DNA from: Saccharibacillus nicotianae
GTDB lineage: Bacteria > Bacillota > Bacilli > Paenibacillales > Paenibacillaceae
NCBI RefSeq assembly: GCF_042681745.1
Contig: NZ_JBHUGF010000010.1
Coordinates: 1,240,001 to 1,304,000 of the forward strand
Direction: 5' to 3'
DNA: 64,000 nt
The position numbers were made by a program, and so were the translations under genes. Under the pieces are notes generated by a model. The model was not told where the DNA came from. It ran no database searches and was given only the letters and a program-made list of their open reading frames with translations. Shown one piece after another: positions 16,667 through 25,630 of the stretch. Position 1 is the first letter of the stretch, and each line of letters begins with the position of its first letter.

Positions 16667-18499
16667 TTATTTGGTCAAAATTTTCACTTCTTTTGGAGCT
16701 AGTGTGATCGTAATTGATCCGCTATTAACAGTTACCGAATCTGTGCCCATCTGGTTACGTAACACTGTACCATTTGAGAAATTATCTAAGTTCGGAATCG
16801 TGCGAGTCTGGCTATCCCACGAGTTGTTAATTAATACTACTGCTTCATCACCACTATTTGAACGTTGGAATCCATAGAAATTGTTATCGACCCATTTCTC
16901 TTTTTGAGTTCCATTTTGTAATGCCGGGTGACTGTTACGAATAGCGTTCAATTTGGCGATATATTTGTACAGTTCATTGTTCGTATTGAAAGTCATATCT
17001 TCACGATTGGCAGGATCATCGCCGCCACTGAATCCTTGCTCTGTTCCTTGATACACAATCGGAATACCACGAGAAGTCAGCATAAAGCCAAGTGCTGCTT
17101 TCAATTGTGGCCATTTGTCTGATGCATTTCCAGGCTTGCCAGAAGCATCATTCAAGAAACGTTTTACATCATGATTGTCTAAAAAAGTTCCGTTGAAGTT
17201 CGCATTTTTGTAACGGTAATCTTGACTATAGCGATCTTTGATCTGGTTCATCGAACCGTCATGTCCAAACACATTTTGAATCGTATAGTACATTGGGAAA
17301 TCAAGCACTGCATCTGAATAATTAGAATAATCTGCAACATAAGCAGGATCACCGTTAAATACTTCACCGATAGTAAATGTATTCACAGCAGTATCGAAAT
17401 CTTTCAAAAACCATTTAGGGACATGCTTCGCTGTATCTACACGTAGACCATCTACACCAGATTGAGCGATAATCCATTTTCCCCAGTTTTTTAACTCTGT
17501 AGCAACTGCTGTATTTTCTTGTTTTAGATCATCTAGACTAGCAACGTCGCCATTTTCAATACGCGACTGATTGTTGGTGTTGTAATCATTTTGCGTAATA
17601 TCACCAACATTATGATACCAATCTGGATTATCAAAAGGAGCCTTGGCGGTTCCATTGTTCGGACGGAAGTCACCGGTATGGTTGACAACAACATCTAGCA
17701 TCACTGCGATGTTTTTGCTATGTGCTGTTTTCACCAATTCTTGAAATTTAGCCATCGTTCCCAAATGACCGTCTACAGAATAAAAGTCATACGTATGATA
17801 ACCATGATACGCATTTACACTTTTTTGCATCGTTACAGGCGTAATCCAGATTGCTGTAAATCCAAGGTTTTTGATATAATCAAGGTTGTTGATAATCCCT
17901 TGAAAATCTCCACCATGCCATTGCGAAGGATTGCTTTTGTTAGAAGCGAAGCCACCATAATTATTGTTGGTAGTATCTCCATCACTGAATCGATCGGTCA
18001 TAATAAAGTAGATACTGCGCTTACTCCAATCCACTGGGCCGAAATTATCTGGAGACGGTGTAGGAGTGGTAGGTGTTGTTCCACCTGGTGCACCTGTCGT
18101 AATCGTACCTACCGTATTGGTAGAATTAGGCGTAAACGTTGATGTACCTGGATTAAATAAGTAATTTTTGGAATTGTTATTATCCCAAGTTCCATTACCG
18201 TTGTTGAATACGGCTTCTAATTGAGCAGCAGAACCGATATTCACTGTAATTTTGGTATAACCACTGACTTCAGAATCAGCCATTTTAGTACCTGGAGCAG
18301 TAGTCCAATTGCCATCTGCTTGACGGTAATGAATATAAGGAGTAGTAAACCCTTTTTTGTAATACACTGTGACTGAATTGTCTGCTGCATGAGTAGTTGT
18401 ATACGAACCACTGAACAACAAAGGAAATAAAAGTAATACCCCGAATAAAATCAAAATAACCTTTTTGAAATGCGGTTTACCCGATACCAATATAACCAT
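16667..18499 (-). CDS. Secreted alpha-amylase (GH13) with N-terminal CBM25-type starch-binding domain
   Basis: A signal peptide ends near THA-AD (residue 38). Residues 42-125 (VTVYYKKGFTTPYIHY, then MADSEVSGYTKITV) are a CBM25-like starch-binding module, joined by a Thr/Pro linker (140-150) to a GH13 barrel. Conserved regions are DVVVNHTGD, GLRVDTAKH with nucleophile Asp355, IGEVF with acid Glu379, and FLDNHD with Asp444. A beta-sandwich C-domain ends the 610-residue protein. It hydrolyses starch outside the cell. AGGAGG abuts the ATG with only 1 nt between, so the true start may be the TTG three codons later (18490). Two cre-like boxes upstream predict glucose repression. Confidence 0.95.
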   Translation of the reverse strand: MVILVSGKPHFKKVILILFGVLLLFPLLFSGSYTTTHAADNSVTVYYKKGFTTPYIHYRQADGNWTTAPGTKMADSEVSGYTKITVNIGSAAQLEAVFNNGNGTWDNNNSKNYLFNPGTSTFTPNSTNTVGTITTGAPGGTTPTTPTPSPDNFGPVDWSKRSIYFIMTDRFSDGDTTNNNYGGFASNKSNPSQWHGGDFQGIINNLDYIKNLGFTAIWITPVTMQKSVNAYHGYHTYDFYSVDGHLGTMAKFQELVKTAHSKNIAVMLDVVVNHTGDFRPNNGTAKAPFDNPDWYHNVGDITQNDYNTNNQSRIENGDVASLDDLKQENTAVATELKNWGKWIIAQSGVDGLRVDTAKHVPKWFLKDFDTAVNTFTIGEVFNGDPAYVADYSNYSDAVLDFPMYYTIQNVFGHDGSMNQIKDRYSQDYRYKNANFNGTFLDNHDVKRFLNDASGKPGNASDKWPQLKAALGFMLTSRGIPIVYQGTEQGFSGGDDPANREDMTFNTNNELYKYIAKLNAIRNSHPALQNGTQKEKWVDNNFYGFQRSNSGDEAVVLINNSWDSQTRTIPNLDNFSNGTVLRNQMGTDSVTVNSGSITITLAPKEVKILTK

Positions 18500-18520
18500 T
18501 CCTCCTGTACATATAATTTG

Positions 18521-18560
18521 TGCAAACGTTTACGCAACTTATTATATGATAGCGCTTACA
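18521..18560 (-). promoter_or_regulatory. Amylase promoter with two cre-like (CcpA) boxes
   Basis: On the minus strand a -10 TATAAT lies at 18546-18541. A box read on the plus strand as TGATAGCGCTTACA (18547-18560) sits just upstream of it. A second box, read on the minus strand as CGTAAACGTTTGCA (18534-18521), lies at the likely transcription start. Each has one mismatch to TGNAANCGNWNNCA. The 382-bp gap 18500-18881 holds nothing else recognisable apart from AT-rich sequence. Confidence 0.65.
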
Positions 18561-18881
18561 AAAAAGAAATAGGAATTTATATAAAATTATAGAAGAATAT
18601 GTATTTTTAAATAATAGCATAAAATAATCTAGTAAACTGCTGTAGATCTACATTTCTTTATCTGATAAAAAGTGCAAAAAAAGATTATAACTTGACTTAT
18701 AAAATATATAAAGTATATTATAGATAAATAAAGTCTCTGATTGGAAAATAAAAGACAATATAGGCTAAAGATAAGATTTTACATGTATTTCTATTTATTT
18801 TTTTATATGAATTAGAGACAATATAAGTCTTTAAAGTCTTTTATTATAAATAATTGTTTTATTAGAAATGAGGGAGAATAA

Positions 18882-19368
18882 ATGAAGATTTTTAGAGGGA
18901 AGTGGCGAACCATTTATACATACATCGGGTTCAGGTGTAGTCAGTGATCATGGTTTGGTAGAGCATTAAAGTCCTTATATGTATGATAAAGAAACGATAT
19001 ATACTCCCTCAGCTCCACAACAAGATCGAGTACTTCTTCATCAACATGTTCGGCAAGCAGGGATTATACGTAGAGTTTGTACTATCGTTATTGCGCCTTC
19101 ACTGATCTATGGTGATGCTTTTGATCTTCCTTGTACAAGTTGGAGAAAATACTTTTATAGAATTAGCTACAGCGATGAGTACAAGCATAGGGAATCCGAA
19201 TCATATCCAAAGCTGGAAGCTAGAAGATGCAACACAAGAATTAGGATTAATGGTACGTTTCTTTTTCGCTTAATAGTCGGGTTAGAGCTATACATGCTCG
19301 TCATCTACTAGGTTGGAACCCACAAGGCATATCGATGCCAGCTTGGATTGCTCAATTTGTCCAATAAT
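18882..19368 (+). pseudogene. Decayed NAD-dependent epimerase/dehydratase
   Basis: GAGGGAGA and ATG AAG ATT TTT (MKIF, the usual start of such enzymes, normally followed by VTGATG) stand at 18882. The sequence then jumps frame at about 18898 to GSGEPFIHTSGSGVVSDHG, typical of the middle of the family, so the Rossmann half is deleted. A TAA at 18967 interrupts it. The same frame continues with TPSAPQQDRVLLHQHV and TIVIAPSLIYGDAF. It then shifts to VGENTFIELATAMSTS and finally to NSRVRAIHARHLLGWNP and the true stop at 19366-19368. Three frames, one stop and at least two deletions make it nonfunctional. A 110-codon open stretch inside it is not a gene. Confidence 0.88.
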
Positions 19369-19487
19369 ATAGAATCTATACGCACTTATTCAAATAAAAT
19401 CTCTACGCTTAAAATGCTAGCTATATAAGCGAACATATAACAATACAGAAATTAATCTTAAAACCAATCATAAAGGAGCTTATTAAT

Positions 19488-20417
19488 ATGGAACAATTAG
19501 TAGATGTAATTATTATTGGTGGTGGACCGGCGGGATTGAATGCAGCCCTTATTTTGGGAAGATCACGAAAAAATGTACTGGTGATTGATGAAGAACTTCC
19601 CCGTAATCGAGTGACTAAAGAGTCGCATGGATTCTTGACTAGAGATGGAGTTACACCTGCACAATTTCGCCAGATTGCTAGAGAACAGATTAGTGTCTAT
19701 CCTTCAGTACAGTTTGTAAAGGATACTGTAATTAGTGCTTCCGGTAGTGATGGAAATTTTGAAATTGTAACCGCACAAGGACAGACGTATACGGGCAAAA
19801 AAATACTATTTGCTGTTGGAATGAAAGATCGCCCTCTTACTATATCCGGTCTACAAGAAGTGTATGGAAAAAGCGCTTTTGTCTGTCCATACTGTGATGG
19901 TTGGGAACTACGAGATCAGACGTTAGCATTGATCGTTAACTCTACAACAGCACTTCATTTAGCTAAAACGATCTCCGGTTGGAGTGATCAGTTTACTATT
20001 TTTATGCAAGGAGCAGAGGAATTAACGATAGAAGAACAAGCAGAATTGGCACAACATCAGATTCCGATCATCTATTCACCGATTCAGCATATTCATTCTG
20101 TAGAAGGAATGGTACAAAAGATTGAATGTGAAGATGGAACTTTGATTGCATGTACAGGTATTTTTTTCACTCCTGAATTGATCGCTGGATCAGATGTTCC
20201 ACGAATGTTGGGATGCGAATCTGCTGACACAGGAATGATGATCGTCGATGAATTTGGCAAAACGATTATACCTGGTGTATACAGCGCAGGCGATTCGGCT
20301 TCACGCAAATATCAGGTAGTAGCGGCTGCATCATTAGGCTCGATGGCTGGAGTTAGCATTAATAGTGAACTATTAGAAGAAGCATGGCAAAGTAAAGCTA
20401 ACCTATCCTTGAAATAA
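19488..20417 (+). CDS. Thioredoxin reductase-like NAD(P)/FAD oxidoreductase
   Basis: The FAD-binding motif GGGPAGLNAALILGRS (residues 11-26), the pair Cys133-Pro-Tyr-Cys136 followed by DG, and the C-terminal GVYSAGDSAS FAD motif place this 309-residue protein in the thioredoxin reductase-like family. The middle NAD(P) domain lacks an obvious GxGxxA/G. The CPYCDGWE version and the LPRNRVT loop after the FAD site are features of the GliT/HlmI-like branch that oxidises or reduces dithiol small molecules rather than thioredoxin. AAAGGAG precedes the ATG. No thioredoxin gene is next to it. Confidence 0.88.
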   Translation: MEQLVDVIIIGGGPAGLNAALILGRSRKNVLVIDEELPRNRVTKESHGFLTRDGVTPAQFRQIAREQISVYPSVQFVKDTVISASGSDGNFEIVTAQGQTYTGKKILFAVGMKDRPLTISGLQEVYGKSAFVCPYCDGWELRDQTLALIVNSTTALHLAKTISGWSDQFTIFMQGAEELTIEEQAELAQHQIPIIYSPIQHIHSVEGMVQKIECEDGTLIACTGIFFTPELIAGSDVPRMLGCESADTGMMIVDEFGKTIIPGVYSAGDSASRKYQVVAAASLGSMAGVSINSELLEEAWQSKANLSLK

Positions 20418-20442
20418 CTTGAATAAAAGTAACTCAGGAATA

Positions 20443-20482
20443 ACAAAAAAGGAGAGCATATCCTTATGCTTCTCCTTTTTTT
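20443..20482. terminator. Bidirectional terminator between convergent genes
   Basis: Arms AAAGGAGAGCATA and TATGCTTCTCCTTT have seven T on the right and six A on the left. Confidence 0.85.
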
Positions 20483-20547
20483 GTTGTGGTTGCTTCATAT
20501 TATATTCTTCTATAGAAGTAAGTATACTTATCACATCGTCTATGGCA

Positions 20548-21426
20548 TTACATTTTTAAATGCTTCTCAATCATTCTCATAAATTCTAAAGCCGCTACAC
20601 CAAGATACTTATCGGTACGATGCATAATACCAATCTGACGGGTAGGCGGGAAGTCTGCTATTTTAATTAACCGTAATGTGGGATCATTAAGAGATGATGA
20701 TAATGAATACGGCTGGATACATGCGGCTACATTCGATTTGACAAAGCCATACAATGAAGAAGCTGTAGAAGTCTCGATAATAATATTCAAATTCAATCCA
20801 TGTTCTTTGCAATGACGTTCGATCAATTCTCTACCTTTGAACCCTTTGGGATAAAGCACTAACGGAATAGAAGGTAAAGTTGCAAGTGAAATCGACTCTT
20901 GATCTGCCAGCTCATGATTTTCTGAGACGACCAGAACAAATTCTTCTGTATACAGTGGAGTCGTCACTAATCGAGGGTCTGTAAATTCAATTAATGTAAT
21001 CCCAATATCCACTACATTATTAATCACCATCTCAGCTACTTCAATCGCGGAAGAGATTTTAAGATGAATATTCGGAAATTGATGATGAAAATCGATTAAA
21101 ATCGGTGTGATCCGATAATCCAACTCTGCTGCCATTACCCCTACGACCAGATTGCCACCTGTATATTCGCGTAATCCATTAATCTCATCAAAAGCATCTT
21201 GTAACTTTAACAAAATACTTCGTGCTTGACGCAATAAAATAAATCCTGCTTCAGTAAGTGTAATCTTTTTGCCGATCCGATCAAAAAGGAGTGTACCTAC
21301 TTCTTCTTCCATCGTGCGAATTTGTATACTGAGTGTAGGTTGAGTAATTCCCAATCGTTCTGCGGCTTTGGTAAAATGTAATTCCTCACAAACGGCTACA
21401 AAATATTCAAGTTGTCTAATTTCCAT
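20548..21426 (-). CDS. LysR-type regulator of the malate module
   Basis: Residues 1-60 are a LysR HTH (MEIRQLEYFVAVCEELHFT, then AAERLGITQPTLSIQIRTME). The rest is a periplasmic-binding-like sensor domain of normal length (about 292 residues). The ATG at 21426 is preferred because AAAGGA lies 6 nt before it; the frame also opens five codons upstream. The gene is divergent from a malic/malolactic enzyme gene, and the 359-bp intergenic region between them carries repeated TTATCATA elements. This is the arrangement of MleR-type regulators that respond to malate. The effector is inferred from the neighbours. Confidence 0.93.
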   Translation of the reverse strand: MEIRQLEYFVAVCEELHFTKAAERLGITQPTLSIQIRTMEEEVGTLLFDRIGKKITLTEAGFILLRQARSILLKLQDAFDEINGLREYTGGNLVVGVMAAELDYRITPILIDFHHQFPNIHLKISSAIEVAEMVINNVVDIGITLIEFTDPRLVTTPLYTEEFVLVVSENHELADQESISLATLPSIPLVLYPKGFKGRELIERHCKEHGLNLNIIIETSTASSLYGFVKSNVAACIQPYSLSSSLNDPTLRLIKIADFPPTRQIGIMHRTDKYLGVAALEFMRMIEKHLKM

Positions 21427-21481
21427 AAGTATTCCTTTCATAAATCTTATGATTGATAGTAGATTGTTGAATTTATTTTTC

Positions 21482-21709
21482 TTTTTATCATTGTTTTTAA
21501 CTATGATAAATCATTCTACCATTATTATTGGTTATGTACATAACATATCAAATTTATCATAACAGACAACAATGAAAACGTATTTATAGATATAAAATAT
21601 TTATGAAAATGATCATAAAATATGTAATAAATAGATTTATCATAGTTTTTACCAATGATTAAATTAATTATCATAGAAATTGACCTTTACAATATGTCAA
21701 TATGATACT
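21482..21709 (+). promoter_or_regulatory. Repeated TTATCATA elements and promoter of the malate genes
   Basis: Copies of the core TTATCATA or close forms lie at 21484-21491, 21501-21510 (inverted), 21554-21561, 21637-21644 and 21669-21675. A -35 TTGACC stands at 21680-21685, immediately after the last copy. It is followed by TATGAT at 21701 or GATACT at 21704. The layout fits LysR-type binding sites upstream of the -35 region. Confidence 0.6.
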
Positions 21710-21785
21710 ATTATTAATAAGGTAATCACTATTTAGACACAGAAAAAACACATATATGACAATTTTAAGAGAGAAGGAATTACAC

Positions 21786-23501
21786 ATGAACGCATTTTAC
21801 CTTGATAATGATGGCTCTATTAAAACAATTCTTAAAGGAAAAGAAATTTTAGCAAATCCTATTTTGAATAAAGGAGTCGCTTTTACAGCAGAAGAAAGAA
21901 AAGATTTGGAACTGAACGGAATTTTGCCTCCTATGATCTTAACAATTGAAGAACAAGTGAATCGTGTATACGACCAGATCAGCAGTGAACCGAATAACCT
22001 TCGCAAAAATACAATGTTAAACGATTTATATAACCGCAATGTTGTGCTTTATTACCGTCTACTGAGCGAGCATTTAAGTGAATTACTTCCTATTGTATAT
22101 ACACCTACCGTAGGACAAGCAATTCAAGAATACAGTCAGCAATACCACAAACCAGGCGGTGTATATCTTTCGATCGATAACATGGACGGTATTGAAGAAG
22201 CTTTCCGTAATACAGGTGTACAACCTGGAGATATTGACCTGATCGTTGCTACCGATTCTGAAAGTATTCTAGGGATTGGTGACTGGGGTGTAGGTGGTAT
22301 TAATATCGCTATCGGTAAATTAGCTGTATATACTGCTGCTGTAGGTATTGATCCTAGTCGTGTACTTGCTGTTGTATTGGATGCAGGAACGAACAATCAG
22401 AAATTATTGAATGATCCATTATATATCGGTAACCGTCATGAAAGAGTACGTGGAGACAAATACGATGAGTTCGTCGATCGTTATGTACAAACAGCGATGA
22501 AATTGTTCCCAAATGTATTATTACACTGGGAAGATCTTGGAAATGTAAATGCACGTAATATCATTGAAAAATACGGTGATCAAATTTTGACATTCAATGA
22601 TGATATTCAAGGTACAGGTGCAGTGACTTTAGCAGCAGTAATGTCCGGTCTACAAGTAAGTGGTACATCACTGAAAGATCAACGTGTATTGGTATTTGGA
22701 CCGGGGGCAGCCGGTATCGGTAATGCCGATCAAATTCGTGATGCGATGATGAAAGAAGGCATGTCACAAGAAGAAGCAGAAGATCGCTTCTGGGCATACG
22801 ATTATCGCGGTCTATTAACAGAAGAAACAGAAAATGTGTTTGCTTTCCAAAAACCATATCTTCGTCAAATGTCTGAAATTGCAGATTGGGCAACCGATGA
22901 AAATGGCAAAGTCAGCTTGCTTGAAGTCGTTAAACAAGTAAAACCTACGATTATAATCGGTACTTCTGGTGTAACAGGTGCATTTACAGAAGAAATTATT
23001 AAAGAAATGGCTAAACATGTAGAACGTCCAATGATTATGCCAATGTCTAATCCAACATCACTTGCTGAAGCTGTACCGGCTGACTTGATCAAATGGACAG
23101 ATGGCAAAGCACTTATTGCTACAGGTAGTCCGTTTGAAGCGATTGAATATAAAGGAACAACATTTGAATTTGGTCAATCCAATAACGCTTTTGTTTTCCC
23201 TGGACTTGGTCTTGGCGCGATTGTTGCCAAAGCTAATGTATTTACAAAAGGAATGTTTACAGCGGCAGCAGATGCTGTGGCTCATGCTGTAGACTCTTCG
23301 GATCTAGGTGCTCTGCTATTGCCTAGAGTCAAAAATCTACAATCTGTATCGTTCGATGTTGCTGTGGCTGTAGCCAAAGCTGCTATTCAAGACGGTGTTG
23401 CTCAAAATACTCCAACCGATATCGAACAAGCTGTCAAAGACGCAATGTGGCATCCCGTATATAGAACTGTTAAATCTACAGAGATGACGCCAGCAAACTA
23501 A
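21786..23501 (+). CDS. NAD-dependent malic enzyme / malolactic enzyme
   Basis: The malic enzyme N-terminal domain carries NPILNKGVAFTAEERKDL, VYTPTVGQAI, DSESILGIGDWGVGG and VVLDAGTNN. The C-terminal NAD-binding domain has FNDDIQGTGAV and VFGPGAAGIGNADQI. The start is the ATG at 21786, with AAGGA 9 nt upstream; the ATG ten codons earlier has no site. The protein converts malate to pyruvate plus CO2 (malic) or to lactate (malolactic); the two cannot be separated by eye. The length of 571 residues is nearer malic enzymes, whereas the LysR plus AEC permease setting is that of malolactic loci. It shares an mRNA with the permease gene. Confidence 0.92.
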   Translation: MNAFYLDNDGSIKTILKGKEILANPILNKGVAFTAEERKDLELNGILPPMILTIEEQVNRVYDQISSEPNNLRKNTMLNDLYNRNVVLYYRLLSEHLSELLPIVYTPTVGQAIQEYSQQYHKPGGVYLSIDNMDGIEEAFRNTGVQPGDIDLIVATDSESILGIGDWGVGGINIAIGKLAVYTAAVGIDPSRVLAVVLDAGTNNQKLLNDPLYIGNRHERVRGDKYDEFVDRYVQTAMKLFPNVLLHWEDLGNVNARNIIEKYGDQILTFNDDIQGTGAVTLAAVMSGLQVSGTSLKDQRVLVFGPGAAGIGNADQIRDAMMKEGMSQEEAEDRFWAYDYRGLLTEETENVFAFQKPYLRQMSEIADWATDENGKVSLLEVVKQVKPTIIIGTSGVTGAFTEEIIKEMAKHVERPMIMPMSNPTSLAEAVPADLIKWTDGKALIATGSPFEAIEYKGTTFEFGQSNNAFVFPGLGLGAIVAKANVFTKGMFTAAADAVAHAVDSSDLGALLLPRVKNLQSVSFDVAVAVAKAAIQDGVAQNTPTDIEQAVKDAMWHPVYRTVKSTEMTPAN

Positions 23502-23531
23502 ATATTGCTTTGTTACTAATAGCATCACTCT

Positions 23532-23565
23532 CAGATTGTCTATCTATAAGAAGATAGGCAGTCTG
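23532..23565 (+). other. Intercistronic RNA hairpin
   Basis: Arms CAGATTGTCTATCT and AGATAGGCAGTCTG pair over 14 positions if two G-U pairs are allowed, around a short loop. There is no T run, so it is probably an mRNA stability or processing element between the enzyme and permease genes. Confidence 0.6.
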
Positions 23566-23609
23566 CCCTGTAAAGGGTAGATTTGAAAATATAATGGAGG
23601 TCCTACATC

Positions 23610-24572
23610 ATGTCAGTCGGTCATATTTTTATTATTTTAATTCCTATTTTCTTTGTTATTATTCTTGGCTTTTTGGGCGGTCATTTTAAAGTATTTAATT
23701 CAGCATCGTCCAAAGGTTTAAATACATTAGTCACCAAATTTGCATTACCTGCTCACCTTTTTATTGGAATCACGACCACAAGTAAACAAACGTTAATCGA
23801 TAAATGGCCTTTTTTTATTACTATGTTTTTGGGGATTATCGGGTTTTATGTGATTTTGCTGTTAATCCTAAGACTCGTATTTAAAAAGGATTTAAATAGA
23901 TCATCTATTTTCTCTTTAAATGCAACTCAACCTTCTTTTGCTTTTATGGGTATTCCTGTACTTGGAAGTTTGTTTGGGGCTGCTGAAGTCGCTATTCCGA
24001 TTGCGATTACAGGTATAGTTGTCAATGCTTTACTTGATCCAATTGCAACTATCGTCAGTTCAGTCGGTAAAAAAACACAAGCAGGGCAAAAAGATGGACA
24101 TCCAGAAAACTTACTCAAACTAACGATTCATTCTATTTTACATGGTCTAAGAGAACCGTTAGCGTGTGTTCCTTTATTAGGGGTTGTGCTGACGATGTTT
24201 GGATTCCATTCTCCTGAATTGCTGCAAAGTTCACTTGATCAAATCGGTAGTATTACATCCGGTGCAGCGCTATTTGCTATTGGGGTAACCATTGGTTTGA
24301 ATCGGATTCAATTCAGTGCAAATGCAATTAGTATCTCAGTATTAAAAGTAGTAGGATTGCCTATTTTAACGTATGTATTAGCTTTGGCATTTGGACTATC
24401 GTCTACAGATATTACAATGGCTGTATTGTTGGTATCTTTCCCCGGATCAGCAGTTGCCGCTATGATTGCTTCTCGCTTTGAAACGTTAGAAGTCGAAACT
24501 GCTTCATCTTTTGTTATTAGCTCTGTATTATCTTTGATATCTTTACCGATCTTAATCTCGATTTTATTGTAA
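23610..24572 (+). CDS. AEC-family permease, probable malate transporter
   Basis: The 320-residue protein has about ten hydrophobic helices in two halves with charged central loop (GKKTQAGQKDGHPEN), the fold of the auxin efflux carrier family. NATQPSFAFMGIPVLGSLFG and the last-third VSFPGSAVAAMIASRF are family regions. In lactic acid bacteria members next to malolactic enzyme (MleP) import malate. The position right after the malic/malolactic enzyme gene and under the same LysR supports malate or a related dicarboxylate. GGAGGTCC precedes the ATG; a terminator follows. Confidence 0.9.
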   Translation: MSVGHIFIILIPIFFVIILGFLGGHFKVFNSASSKGLNTLVTKFALPAHLFIGITTTSKQTLIDKWPFFITMFLGIIGFYVILLLILRLVFKKDLNRSSIFSLNATQPSFAFMGIPVLGSLFGAAEVAIPIAITGIVVNALLDPIATIVSSVGKKTQAGQKDGHPENLLKLTIHSILHGLREPLACVPLLGVVLTMFGFHSPELLQSSLDQIGSITSGAALFAIGVTIGLNRIQFSANAISISVLKVVGLPILTYVLALAFGLSSTDITMAVLLVSFPGSAVAAMIASRFETLEVETASSFVISSVLSLISLPILISILL

Positions 24573-24622
24573 AATGTATTTCCGCAGACCATACATTTTA
24601 ATTTTAAAATAAATTTTAAATC

Positions 24623-24664
24623 AAAGTCGTTCGCTGAAAGATTTCCGGCGAATGGCTTTTTATT
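24623..24664 (+). terminator. Terminator after the malate permease gene
   Basis: Arms GTCGTTCGC and GGCGAATGGC form a hairpin followed by TTTTTATTTT. Confidence 0.75.
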
Positions 24665-24749
24665 TTGTCATCTACTTGATAGTAGTTGAATTTTACAGCT
24701 ATTCATATGAAAATAGATAGTAACGAATCTAATATAGTGGGGCATAGAT

Positions 24750-25091
24750 ATGAATCGACGACAACTCCAAAAAATCATTTTATCGCAATGGATTATTGTA
24801 GAAAAACAAACTACATACCATTCATCTTACGCTTTATATGCGATCGATCATAAGCGCAGAGCACGATTAAGCTGGGAAGGTTGGAATCAGCTATCTGATC
24901 TATTGCAATTCCATATTCCGGTTAGGCGCAAAGCAGGTAGCACCCAATACTCTTCGCAACCTTGCGCCAAAATTGCAAAAAAAGCGATGTTTTTACAACT
25001 TAATGAAGAACAATATGAGAAGCTAGAACAGTTATTTTATAAGCCTTTTTCAAAAAAGAAATGGAATACGTTTATAAAGGAGCATCTATAG
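24750..25091 (+). CDS. Unknown basic protein, 113 aa
   Basis: No family is recognised. The protein is basic with aromatic residues near the start (SQWIIVEKQTTYHSSYAL). Its stop codon touches the ATG of the following acetyltransferase gene, so the two are translationally linked. The ribosome binding site is weak (GTGGGG). A nucleic-acid-binding role is possible from the charge but not shown. Confidence 0.6.
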   Translation: MNRRQLQKIILSQWIIVEKQTTYHSSYALYAIDHKRRARLSWEGWNQLSDLLQFHIPVRRKAGSTQYSSQPCAKIAKKAMFLQLNEEQYEKLEQLFYKPFSKKKWNTFIKEHL

Positions 25092-25595
25092 ATGAATACA
25101 TTACTAAACATCCGCGAGTATCAACCCAGTGATCAAGAGCAAGTACTTCAATTGATCTTGAATATTCAACAACAGGAATACCATATACCGATTACAAAAG
25201 AAGATCAGCCTGACTTGCTAACGATTGATTCTTTTTATCAACAAGGCAACGGTAATTTCTGGGTAGCTTGTGATGGCGATCAGGTAGTGGGCACGATTGC
25301 TTTGTTAGATATCGGGAATCAACAGGTCGCTTTACGAAAGATGTTTGTACAAGCTGAGTATCGAGGGAAAGTGTGGAATACAGCTACACTTTTATTACAA
25401 AAGTCAATTTCGTGGGCACAGCAGCAACAAGTGACTCAAATATATTTAGGAACAACGTTACAATTTATCGCCGCTCATCGCTTTTATGAGAAGCATGGTT
25501 TTCAGGAGATAGAAGTAACACAGCTACCTGCTTCTTTTCCAGTGATGCAAGTTGATAAAAAGTTTTACCAATTATCCGTTACACTGGATTCATAA
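25092..25595 (+). CDS. GNAT-family N-acetyltransferase
   Basis: The 167-residue sequence shows the GNAT order: an N-terminal IREYQPSDQEQVLQLIL, beta strands with GNFWVACDGDQVVGTIAL, and motif A (RKMFVQAEYRGKVWNTATLLL, near residues 93-113) for acetyl-CoA binding. The end (AAHRFYEKHGFQEIE) is a standard GNAT terminus. It belongs to the YesJ-like group of small acetyltransferases whose substrates are unknown. AAAGGAG lies about 10 nt before the ATG, inside the preceding gene. Confidence 0.9.
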   Translation: MNTLLNIREYQPSDQEQVLQLILNIQQQEYHIPITKEDQPDLLTIDSFYQQGNGNFWVACDGDQVVGTIALLDIGNQQVALRKMFVQAEYRGKVWNTATLLLQKSISWAQQQQVTQIYLGTTLQFIAAHRFYEKHGFQEIEVTQLPASFPVMQVDKKFYQLSVTLDS

Positions 25596-25630
25596 GGTTG
25601 TCACACTCATCAGAGAGGAGTAATACATAA

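Noticed and set aside
18979..19311. A 110-codon ORF that could pass as a novel small gene
   Set aside because: It is part of the epimerase pseudogene; the family motifs continue on both sides in other frames.
21797..23501. Several long open frames on the opposite strand and in other frames inside the malic enzyme gene
   Set aside because: They have no ribosome binding sites and their composition mirrors the codons of the real gene.
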